From NCBI GenBank assembly GCA_052173655.1, contig JBQMYD010000001.1:62001-126000 (forward strand): a DNA stretch of 64,000 nt, written 5' to 3'. Position numbers and translations under genes: made by a program. This DNA comes from RGIG9060 sp052173655. GTDB lineage: Bacteria; Spirochaetota; Spirochaetia; Treponematales; Treponemataceae. Below, piece after piece: positions 52,360-59,644 of this stretch (position 1 is its first letter; the number at the start of each line of letters is the position of its first letter). The notes beneath the pieces were generated by a model. The model ran no database searches. It was not told the DNA's origin and saw nothing but the letters and a program-made list of their open reading frames with translations.

Positions 52360-53477
52360 AATTTTGCTCCATTTTCTGTAATTTTTTGCATTTCAAGTGT
52401 TGCAATTTTTCTTGCCTCTTTATCAACGTCCAGAACTTGATTTATACTCTTGCAAGTTACAGACCAATCATAGTCCATTGTTTTTTCAACAATTTTTGGT
52501 ATTTGTGTATATTTTATGATATTTTTTCTAAAAGCATCTACGGCAATTTCGTTTGCGGCGTTATATACAATTGAATACGATCCTTGTTTTTCTAATGCTT
52601 TATAGGCAAGATTCAACATGGGAAAAACCTCGTTTTTAGGACTCATAAATTGCATTTCAAATATTTTTGATAAATCCGGCTCATCTATCGAATTTTTTAT
52701 GCACTCAGGCCATGTAAGAGCCGTAAAAATGGGATGTCGCATGTCAGGATTTGAAATTTGAGCATAAATTTGTCCGTCATAAGTTTGTACCATTGAGTGT
52801 ACAAGGCTTTGCGGATGCACTATAACTTGTATTTTTTCAGGAACAAAATCGAACAACATAAAAGCCTCTATTACTTCCAAGCCTTTGTTTGCCAAAGTTG
52901 AAGAATCAATCGTAATTTTAGGCCCCATATTCCATGTAGGGTGGGAGAGTGCCTTTTCAAGGGTAACTTTTTCAAGTTCTTCAATTGAGTAATTTCTAAA
53001 AGGGCCGCCGCTGGCTGTAATAATCAATTTTTTTACAGAATCTTTTCCGCATTTGTTTAAAAGACTGAAAATTGCACTGTGTTCCGAATCGACCGGTAAT
53101 ATCTTTGCAGAATTTTTCAGGGCTAAATCTTTTATGATTTTGCCTGCCATAACCATCGTTTCTTTATTTGCTAATGCAAGGTCTTTGCCACTTTCAAGTG
53201 TGTAAACGGAAGGCAATAAGCCTGCACTACCTGCAATTCCGTTTACAACTATGTCAGCTTGTGTATTTTGAATAAAATCCTTGATTGACTTAGGATTTTC
53301 GCCTGTAAGACAAATATTTGTGCATGAAAATTTTTTTGAAGACTCAAGTAAAAATTTTTTGTCGCTGTGAGCTTGCAATCCTACAACTTTAAATCTTTGA
53401 GGAAAATCACTTATTATTGAAAGTGTACTTTTTCCTATCGAACCTGAACATCCTAAAACAATTACTTTTTTTTGCAT
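52356..53477 (-). CDS. dxr: 1-deoxy-D-xylulose 5-phosphate reductoisomerase (IspC)
   Basis: A 373-residue NADPH enzyme, the committed step of the MEP isoprenoid pathway. VLGCSGSIGKSTLSII is the NADPH loop; LALANKETMVMAG, PVDSEHSAIFSLL, TASGGPFRN, SHPTWNMGPKITIDSSTLANKGLEVIEA and VHPQSLVHSMV are diagnostic. It is encoded with uppS and cdsA, so precursor, polyprenol carrier and phospholipid steps are grouped. Confidence 0.97.
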   Translation of the reverse strand: MQKKVIVLGCSGSIGKSTLSIISDFPQRFKVVGLQAHSDKKFLLESSKKFSCTNICLTGENPKSIKDFIQNTQADIVVNGIAGSAGLLPSVYTLESGKDLALANKETMVMAGKIIKDLALKNSAKILPVDSEHSAIFSLLNKCGKDSVKKLIITASGGPFRNYSIEELEKVTLEKALSHPTWNMGPKITIDSSTLANKGLEVIEAFMLFDFVPEKIQVIVHPQSLVHSMVQTYDGQIYAQISNPDMRHPIFTALTWPECIKNSIDEPDLSKIFEMQFMSPKNEVFPMLNLAYKALEKQGSYSIVYNAANEIAVDAFRKNIIKYTQIPKIVEKTMDYDWSVTCKSINQVLDVDKEARKIATLEMQKITENGAKL

Positions 53478-53491
53478 GGATAAATATCAAC

Positions 53492-54352
53492 CTATACTGC
53501 AAATAACTTTATCATGTAGAAAAATACAGGTATTACCAAGAATAAAGAATCTATCGAATCAAGTATTCCGCCTCGTCCTATAATTACATGTCCCGAATCT
53601 TTGCAATCTGCCGAGCGTTTTAAAAGAGATTCTACCAAGTCTCCAAGTATTGCAAATATTGAACAGATAAAACCGATAAAACCAATCAGTATGTAGCTTG
53701 TGTTTTTATAGGCATCTGCAAAAATGAATTTACAAAAAACGGCTGCAGCTATTGCCCCAAAAATACCTCCTGCAAACCCTACAAGGCTTTTATTCGGACT
53801 TATTTTTACATAACCTCGATTATTTTTTCCTAACAACATTCCAAAAAACCATGCCAGCGAATCGCAGCTAAAAACCATAGCAAAATAAGTACACAAATAC
53901 GCCGTCTTATTATCAAATTTTGTCAACCGTGAAATATAGACAGGTAAAATTCCGCAATAAAAAACTAAAAATACCTTGCATGCCATTGAATAAATTGATT
54001 CTTCGTAATTATTTTTTCCCTTGTTACAAGGTGTAACAACTTCTGAAAGAATTGCAGATATAAAAACAAAAATAGAAACTGCAAAAATCAAATCAAGTGG
54101 TAATGAAAATAAGGTGCAAAAATAAGATGTTGTAACCGGAAATGTGCTTATCACTGTAAGAAATATCTTAGATGTAAGATTTACTTTTGATCTTAATAAG
54201 TTATGCATCTCAATCGATGCCAAAGCTACAACAACAAGTAAAGCTGCATGCAAACAAATATTGTTAAGATACTTAAAAAACACCAAACCTAAAACGGATG
54301 GTATCCCAAGTAAAAAAATCAAAAATCTAGAAATAATTTTTTTTACATTCAT
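53492..54352 (-). CDS. cdsA: Phosphatidate cytidylyltransferase CdsA
   Basis: A 286-residue polytopic membrane enzyme making CDP-diacylglycerol from phosphatidate and CTP. About eight hydrophobic helices are visible. The CDP-DAG synthase signature lies near the C-terminus: LLKRSADCKDSGHVIIGRGG followed by ILDSIDSLFLVIPVF. PNKSLVGFAGGIFGA is a further conserved loop. It lies between uppS and dxr. Confidence 0.93.
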   Translation of the reverse strand: MNVKKIISRFLIFLLGIPSVLGLVFFKYLNNICLHAALLVVVALASIEMHNLLRSKVNLTSKIFLTVISTFPVTTSYFCTLFSLPLDLIFAVSIFVFISAILSEVVTPCNKGKNNYEESIYSMACKVFLVFYCGILPVYISRLTKFDNKTAYLCTYFAMVFSCDSLAWFFGMLLGKNNRGYVKISPNKSLVGFAGGIFGAIAAAVFCKFIFADAYKNTSYILIGFIGFICSIFAILGDLVESLLKRSADCKDSGHVIIGRGGILDSIDSLFLVIPVFFYMIKLFAV

Positions 54353-54375
54353 TAAAACCTCTAAAAACTTTCATT

Positions 54376-55083
54376 TCAGATACCTCCGAAACGTCTGTTT
54401 CTATTTTGAAAATCAAGTATGGATTTATAAAATTCATTTTCAGTATAATCAGGCCAAAGTGTATTTACAAATTCCAGCTCTGCATATGATATCTGCCAGA
54501 GTAAAAAATTGCTTAACCGTTTTTCCCCTCCGGTTCTTATCAATAAATCTACATCAGGAAGTTCTGGTAAATCAAGATTCTTTGAAAACTTTTCTTCAGT
54601 CATTGATTTTAATTCATCGTTGGATTTGTTTTTTATTTGACGGATAATTTCGTCTCTTCCGCCGTAATTTATAGCCAAAACTGCTGTGGTACCTTTAAAA
54701 TCTTTGCAGTCGTTAATTGTTTCTTTTATTGTTTTTTGAACATTCCCCGGTAAATCATCCATATTGCCTATATGTTGGACTCTTATGCCGTTTTTTTTAT
54801 AAAATTCAAATTCAGAACGAAGATGCGTATTAATCAAATTCATTAAATAACCTACTTCATCTTCTGTCCTTTTCCAATTTTCTGTTGAAAATGTATACAA
54901 AGTAACATACTTTATACCTATTTCACTTGCCGCCTTTATAATTTTTTTTGCGACTTCCAGCCCTTCTTTATGACCGTTTGTTCTAGGTAAATTTTTTTGA
55001 GCAGCCCATCTACCGTTCCCGTCCATAATTATTGCAACATGAGTAGGAACGGTGTTTTGGGTTATTTGTTCTTTTAGATTCAT
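54376..55083 (-). CDS. uppS: Isoprenyl transferase (undecaprenyl diphosphate synthase) UppS
   Basis: A 235-residue cis-prenyltransferase that builds the C55 carrier lipid for cell-wall and surface glycans. HVAIIMDGNGRWAAQKNLPRTNGHKEGLE carries the catalytic Asp and diphosphate-binding arginines; YVTLYTFSTENWKR and DLLIRTGGEKRLSNFLLWQISYAELEFVNTLWPD are family blocks. Its ATG overlaps the frr stop by one base (TAATG). Confidence 0.97.
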   Translation of the reverse strand: MNLKEQITQNTVPTHVAIIMDGNGRWAAQKNLPRTNGHKEGLEVAKKIIKAASEIGIKYVTLYTFSTENWKRTEDEVGYLMNLINTHLRSEFEFYKKNGIRVQHIGNMDDLPGNVQKTIKETINDCKDFKGTTAVLAINYGGRDEIIRQIKNKSNDELKSMTEEKFSKNLDLPELPDVDLLIRTGGEKRLSNFLLWQISYAELEFVNTLWPDYTENEFYKSILDFQNRNRRFGGI

Positions 55084-55634
55084 TAATTCATGATCTCTTT
55101 TTCTTTTTCTGCAAAAATTTTGTCAATTTCTGCAATGAATTTATCCGTAGCTTTTTGAAGAGAATCTTCAGACTGCTTCAATTCATCTTCAGTCAAATCT
55201 CCGTCTTTTTGAAGTTTTTTCAGACTTTCATTACCATCACGACGTATATTTCTTATTGAAACCCTGCTGTTTTCTGCAATTGTTTTAGCTTGTTTTACAA
55301 GGTCTTTTCGTCTGTCAGCTGTTAAAGCCGGAATATTGATACGAATAACTTTTCCATCGTTTGAAGGATTAAGTCCAAGATCTGATTTTAAAATTGCTTT
55401 TTCAATTTCTGAAATCAAAGTCTTATCCCAAGGCTGAATTACAACCAATCGTGCTTCAGGAATCGATATAGATGCAACCTGACTCAAAGGAGATTTTTCT
55501 CCATAGTAGTCAACTCTTACCTTATCAAACAGGGCAGCACTAGCTCTGCCTGTCCTGATGGATTTAAACTCATCATTTAGCGATGAAATTGTTTTGTTCA
55601 TGCGTTCTTCACATAAATCCTGAATTTCCGACAT
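55083..55634 (-). CDS. frr: Ribosome recycling factor
   Basis: A 183-residue tRNA-mimicking factor that, with EF-G, splits the post-termination ribosome. MSEIQDLCEERMNKTISSLNDEFKSIRTGRASAALFDKVRVDYYG and IAENSRVSIRNIRRDGNESLKKLQKDG are diagnostic. Length is normal. It is separated from tsf by a terminator-like hairpin. Confidence 0.97.
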   Translation of the reverse strand: MSEIQDLCEERMNKTISSLNDEFKSIRTGRASAALFDKVRVDYYGEKSPLSQVASISIPEARLVVIQPWDKTLISEIEKAILKSDLGLNPSNDGKVIRINIPALTADRRKDLVKQAKTIAENSRVSIRNIRRDGNESLKKLQKDGDLTEDELKQSEDSLQKATDKFIAEIDKIFAEKEKEIMN

Positions 55635-55693
55635 AAAAATCTCCCATAAAAATTTTTTAGACTAAATATAAGTCTGTGCATCCAAAAATGCAT

Positions 55694-55740
55694 AAAAAAA
55701 TCATGTACGCAGCATATTATATACCAGGTACATGATTTTT
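55694..55740 (-). terminator. Terminator or attenuator between tsf and frr
   Basis: AAAAATCATGTAC (55696-55708) and GTACATGATTTTT (55728-55740) form a perfect 13-bp stem with a 19-nt loop. Read on the minus strand the stem ends in a T run. The loop contains TATAAT on the minus strand. Confidence 0.7.
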
Positions 55741-55759
55741 ATGAAGAAAAAAAATCAGA

Positions 55760-56602
55760 TTATGCACCAAGTACGTAAGAAATTACCTTAGCAAATTCAA
55801 GTTTTGTTCCGCATTCTTTGGCAATTTGATCTTTTTTTGCAGCTACAGTAATTTTGTCATCCTTTACAAACATTTGATCTACAAAGCATATAGAAGCAAG
55901 ATGCTTATTTATTTTTCCCTGAAGAATTCCGTCTTTTACATTCTGGGGTTTATTAGCCATTTTTTCATCTTGATCCATTTGAGCTGCAAAAATTTCTTTT
56001 TGTTCTGCGATATATTTTGCATCAACGTCATCTTTTGTTAAATAAGTCGGTGTGAAAGCTGCAATGTGAAGACAACAGTCATATGCAAATTCTAACAGCC
56101 TTTCATCTTTGCATGCAGGTGTTGCTTTTATAACGGTTATAACACCTGTTTTTCCATCACTGTGCACATATTTTGCAAATACGCATCCTTCAGGAATTTC
56201 TACAATTTCCAAACGGCGTACACTCATGTTTTCTCTGATTTTTGTTGCCAAATCCAAAAGCATGTTTTTGAGTTCATCATTAGGTTCTGTTATGTTTTTA
56301 GCAAGAGCAACATCACAAATTTTTTCGCCGATTGCAATAAAATCTGCATTATTTGCAACAAAGTCTGTTTCACATGTCAATTCAAGAATAACAGCCTTAT
56401 CTGCGTCTTGTTTTATAAATATTTTTCCCTCAGAAGTGGTTCTTCCTGCTCTTTTTTCAACAGCAGCAAGACCTTTTTCTTTCAGTAATTTTGCGGCAGC
56501 TTCCGCATCTCCGTTGCATTCAACAAGGGCTTTTTTACATTCCATCATTCCAGCACCGGTTGCCTCACGTAAAGCTTTTACGTCAGCGGCTTTAATATCC
56601 AT
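55760..56602 (-). CDS. tsf: Translation elongation factor Ts
   Basis: A 280-residue guanine-nucleotide exchange factor for EF-Tu. The UBA-like N-terminus KALREATGAGMMECKKALVECNGD and the core ELTCETDFVANNADF, which contacts EF-Tu, are clear. VRRLEIVEIPEG and the late helical region complete the fold. It is 16 nt after rpsB. Confidence 0.97.
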   Translation of the reverse strand: MDIKAADVKALREATGAGMMECKKALVECNGDAEAAAKLLKEKGLAAVEKRAGRTTSEGKIFIKQDADKAVILELTCETDFVANNADFIAIGEKICDVALAKNITEPNDELKNMLLDLATKIRENMSVRRLEIVEIPEGCVFAKYVHSDGKTGVITVIKATPACKDERLLEFAYDCCLHIAAFTPTYLTKDDVDAKYIAEQKEIFAAQMDQDEKMANKPQNVKDGILQGKINKHLASICFVDQMFVKDDKITVAAKKDQIAKECGTKLEFAKVISYVLGA

Positions 56603-56618
56603 AATAAATCTCCGTTAA

Positions 56619-57491
56619 TTATCTGTAAAGTTTATCTTCATCGATGAAATCGTCATTTTCCAATTCATCAGCCAAGATGTCTTCTTCTTTTTGCTCCGTA
56701 GGTTCATAATTGCTGTAATCAACAATTTCTTCATCGTCGGATTTATTTGAAGCATCGGAAAGATTTTCTTCATCTTCATCTTGTAGATTTTCTATAATTT
56801 TAAGCCCTTCTTCATTTGCAGCATCTATTACCGCATTAGCAATAATTGATGTAAAAAGGGAAATTGCACGAATTGCATCGTCATTGCCGGGAATAGGGTA
56901 GTCAATTCCTTCCGGATTACAATTTGTATCTACAACTGCAACAATCGGAATGCCCATTCTTCGAGCTTCTGCAACAACGATAGCTTCCTTGTGAGTATCA
57001 ATAACAAAAAGAATTCCCGGAAGTTCTTTCATTTCTTTGATACCGCCGAGGTTCTTTTCTAATTTTGCTTTTTCTTTTTGAATCTGTGAAACTTCTTTTT
57101 TTGTAAGACTGTCAAAAGTTCCGTCAACTTCCATTTTTTCGATTTTCTTTAATCGTAGAAGTGACTTTTTGATTGTAGAAAAGTTTGTAAGCATACCGCC
57201 AAGCCAGCGATTGTTTACGTAATACATTCCGCAACGCTCAGCTTCTTTTGCGATTGCCTGTTGTGCCTGTTTTTTTGTTCCTACGAACAAAACCGATTTT
57301 CCACTTGCAGCTACCTGTCTAACAGCTTCGTATGCATCTTTAATGGATACGATTGTTTTCTGCAAGTCAATAATATGGATCCCGTTTCTTTCTGCAAAGA
57401 TATATTTTTTCATTCTAGGATCCCAACGCTTAACCTGATGTCCAAAGTGAACACCCGATTCAAGCAAACTCTTCATGGTTACAACTGCCAT
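56619..57491 (-). CDS. rpsB: 30S ribosomal protein S2
   Basis: A 290-residue S2. MKSLLESGVHFGHQVKRWDPRMKKYIFAERNGIHIIDLQKT, YVNNRWLGGMLTNFSTI and VAVVDTNCNPEGIDYPIPGNDDAIRAI are canonical. The last ~60 residues are very acidic (Asp/Glu-rich, ending DEDKLYR), an extension absent from typical S2. GGAG precedes ATG 57491. The 124-nt gap before it holds no gene I can see. Confidence 0.96.
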   Translation of the reverse strand: MAVVTMKSLLESGVHFGHQVKRWDPRMKKYIFAERNGIHIIDLQKTIVSIKDAYEAVRQVAASGKSVLFVGTKKQAQQAIAKEAERCGMYYVNNRWLGGMLTNFSTIKKSLLRLKKIEKMEVDGTFDSLTKKEVSQIQKEKAKLEKNLGGIKEMKELPGILFVIDTHKEAIVVAEARRMGIPIVAVVDTNCNPEGIDYPIPGNDDAIRAISLFTSIIANAVIDAANEEGLKIIENLQDEDEENLSDASNKSDDEEIVDYSNYEPTEQKEEDILADELENDDFIDEDKLYR

Positions 57492-57615
57492 TTGAGTTAC
57501 TCCTCCATACGGAAAATAAAAATTTCCCTACCTTCTCTGTTTCTCGTGCATAAAATGCCGGAAGATTATTGAACTATTGATTTTCTAACAGAAACTTCAA
57601 TAGCTCTTAACAAAA

Positions 57616-58206
57616 TCATTCAAAAATAGAATAACCTTGCTCTTTTAATATGTCATAAAATTCAAAAATAGGCAATCCCACCACTGAACTGTAAGAACCC
57701 TCAATTTTTTTTATAAAGCATGATGCCAAACCTTGAATTCTGTAAGCTCCTGCAACTCCGTGCCATTCGTATGTGTTAAGATACCATTCGATTTCTTTTT
57801 CTGACAATTCTGCAAACTCTACAAAAGTTTTGCTGACTCTTGTGGAAAGGTAATTCAGTTTACCGTTAAATAAAGCAATTGCGGAAATGACTTCATGCTT
57901 TGAACCTGAAAATGCCTGCAAAAAAGATGCAGCCTCATCAGTATCTTGGGGTTTTCCATAAACTTTGTTGTCTTTTATTACAAGAGTATCCGCTCCGAAA
58001 ATCCACGAAACAGCTTGGTTTGGCGGCAATGCATGCAACACAGAGTTTACTTTTTTTGTCGCCAAAAACTCCGCAATATCATGAATATTCATATCCGAAG
58101 GAGCTGTCTCGTCTATTTCCGGTATCATAACACGAAATGGAATGCCCAATTGCTTAAAAATTTCTTGTCTTCGCTGAGAAGACGAAGCTAAAATGATCGG
58201 TTCCAT
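57616..58206 (-). CDS. maf: Maf family nucleoside triphosphate pyrophosphatase
   Basis: A 196-residue house-cleaning enzyme that hydrolyses non-canonical or excess nucleoside triphosphates (dTTP/UTP or modified). ILASSSQRRQEIFKQLG is the Maf signature, followed by DETAP, GADTLVIKDNKVYGKPQD and YRIQGLASCFIKKIEGSYSSVVGLP. It lies 14 nt after the HEAT-repeat gene in transcription order. Confidence 0.95.
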   Translation of the reverse strand: MEPIILASSSQRRQEIFKQLGIPFRVMIPEIDETAPSDMNIHDIAEFLATKKVNSVLHALPPNQAVSWIFGADTLVIKDNKVYGKPQDTDEAASFLQAFSGSKHEVISAIALFNGKLNYLSTRVSKTFVEFAELSEKEIEWYLNTYEWHGVAGAYRIQGLASCFIKKIEGSYSSVVGLPIFEFYDILKEQGYSIFE

Positions 58207-58219
58207 TTGTTTTAGAAAA

Positions 58220-58903
58220 TTATCTTCCCCTAATAGATTTTAGAAGAGCAAGAGCCTTGTCTCTTACTGCTCTAGGATACAAGGAATTTACTGCAATTTC
58301 AGAAATCGAACGAATCATCTCCTTGTTATTGTTTACATTGGGAGCAAGCTTTTCATAAGTTTCAAGAACTTCAAAAGCAAGACTTGCAGAAGGATTACCA
58401 CGTGCAAATTGTTTTTCAGTCCAAGCAATAGTACTTATCGCATCCTCACAGTTTTCTGTACACAATTTTCCGAGAGCTTTTATACCTGCACTTGCCACCA
58501 TCGGTTCTTTATCTGCTAAAATAATTTCGGTCAAGGTTTCTTTTGCAACATCGGTGCCGATTTCCCCTAAAAGATAGCATCCTTTTGCTCTAACATCAGG
58601 ATAATTATTGGTCAATCTACCATTAGTTCTTGTTTCTCGCAAAGTTCCTTCTCCTGAAAGAGCTCTAAGTGAAACTGCCATATCCGGAGAAAATCTGCCT
58701 TCTTCGATTGCTTTTTCAAGATATTGGAGTGCAATAATTTTACTGTCATAGTCAGGTGCTGAAGCCAATTCTGTGATGATTACATCTTCAACCGTGCTTA
58801 AATATTCCTGTTCAACGGTTGTTTCAGTTCTTTCTTGAGCAAACATAAGCGAGCAGCTCAATATAACGCACAATAAACATATAAAAATTTTGTAGTTTTT
58901 CAA
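58220..58903 (-). CDS. Secreted HEAT-repeat protein
   Basis: A 227-residue exported protein starting with TTG; AGGAGG 9 nt upstream decides the start. Signal MKNYKIFICLLCVILSCSLMFAQ precedes HEAT-like helix pairs: YDSKIIALQYLEKAIEEG, PDVRAKGCYLLGEIG, PMVASAGIKALGKL and PRAVRDKALALLKSIRG. The cysteine at about residue 17 is not in a lipobox, so it is probably soluble in the periplasm. Role unknown. Confidence 0.8.
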   Translation of the reverse strand: MKNYKIFICLLCVILSCSLMFAQERTETTVEQEYLSTVEDVIITELASAPDYDSKIIALQYLEKAIEEGRFSPDMAVSLRALSGEGTLRETRTNGRLTNNYPDVRAKGCYLLGEIGTDVAKETLTEIILADKEPMVASAGIKALGKLCTENCEDAISTIAWTEKQFARGNPSASLAFEVLETYEKLAPNVNNNKEMIRSISEIAVNSLYPRAVRDKALALLKSIRGR

Positions 58904-58946
58904 TTTAAAAATCCTCCTAAAAGATCCTTACAATTCTATATTACAT

Positions 58947-58965
58947 CTCGTTGTTAATCAACGAG
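58947..58965 (-). repeat. Perfect 7-bp hairpin after the lipoprotein gene
   Basis: CTCGTTG (58947-58953) and CAACGAG (58959-58965) form a perfect stem with a 5-nt loop in the gap between the lipoprotein and HEAT genes. No T run follows on the minus strand, so it is not a standard terminator for these genes. Confidence 0.45.
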
Positions 58966-58973
58966 AAAATTTT

Positions 58974-59534
58974 TTAATCAAATCTATCCAACTCGATTAA
59001 CCACTTACCGTTGATCTTTGTAAAATTATAAAAGACGATATCCTGATTTTTCTCTGTTTGTACAGCTTTTATACTTGTACTGGAGATATAGCGGATTTCA
59101 TCTATTTTCTTGTTTACTCTTGAAGGTTTGAAAATAAATTTAAAATAATCTTCCAAGCTTCGTAAAGTAATATTTTTGACAGGAAGTCTTGAAGAAACTG
59201 ATTTTAGATTACCTTTTTGACTCCAATAAGAAATCGAAGATGGAGTAATATACTTGAGCCATGCAGAATAATTATTTTCCTGCAGAATACCGTCTAAAGC
59301 TCTTATGGTCTTAAATATCATAGCTTTATCGTTTTTAAACGTATCAATCGAAATTACTTCATCAGTTGTAAGATTTCCTATTGCTCTTTCGTATTCATTT
59401 TTTTCAGATGAACCCGACTTTACCGTTTTTTTACTCACAGTTTTTTCAGGTGCGCTAGCAGGTGCTGAAAGACATCCCCAAAAAATCAGTGAAAACATCA
59501 GTAAAAAACAAAAAAAATAGTGCTTAAATTTCAT
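58974..59534 (-). CDS. Lipoprotein of unknown function
   Basis: A 186-residue protein with signal MKFKHYFFCFLLMFSLIFWG and cysteine 21 (lipobox IFWGC, loose as in spirochaetes). A Ser/Lys/Pro-rich tether (about 22-48) follows. The folded part resembles a nuclear-transport-factor-2 or DUF4440-like shape (AMIFKTIRALDGILQENNYSAWLKYITPSSISYWS ... NFTKINGKWLIELDRFD); this is by eye. It is preceded by a strong promoter only 6 nt from the start codon and has no ribosome-binding site. Confidence 0.8.
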   Translation of the reverse strand: MKFKHYFFCFLLMFSLIFWGCLSAPASAPEKTVSKKTVKSGSSEKNEYERAIGNLTTDEVISIDTFKNDKAMIFKTIRALDGILQENNYSAWLKYITPSSISYWSQKGNLKSVSSRLPVKNITLRSLEDYFKFIFKPSRVNKKIDEIRYISSTSIKAVQTEKNQDIVFYNFTKINGKWLIELDRFD

Positions 59535-59540
59535 AGACTA

Positions 59541-59569
59541 AGTATATAACGATAAATAAAAAGCGTCAA
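59541..59569 (-). promoter_or_regulatory. Strong promoter predicting a leaderless lipoprotein mRNA
   Basis: On the minus strand TTGACG (59569-59564), exactly 17 nt, TATACT (59546-59541), 6 nt, then ATG (59534). Each hexamer matches 5/6. Transcription should start at the A of ATG. Confidence 0.75.
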
Positions 59570-59581
59570 ATCCTTTTAATT

Positions 59582-59624
59582 TTTTTTATAAAATAAGGGC
59601 TACCCAAAACAGGTAACTCTTATT
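59582..59624 (-). terminator. Terminator after the tandem chemoreceptor genes
   Basis: On the minus strand a 13-position stem with one mismatch (59624-59612 with 59604-59592) encloses a 7-nt loop, and a T-rich stretch follows. It lies 20 nt after the chemoreceptor stop. Confidence 0.75.
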
Positions 59625-59644
59625 TCATAAAATCCCTAAATATT

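Noticed and set aside
56109..56618. 169-codon open frame antisense to tsf
   Set aside because: It is a shadow of the tsf codons, with no ribosome-binding site or recognisable family; several similar antisense frames over mfd, mutS and the chemoreceptors were dropped for the same reason.
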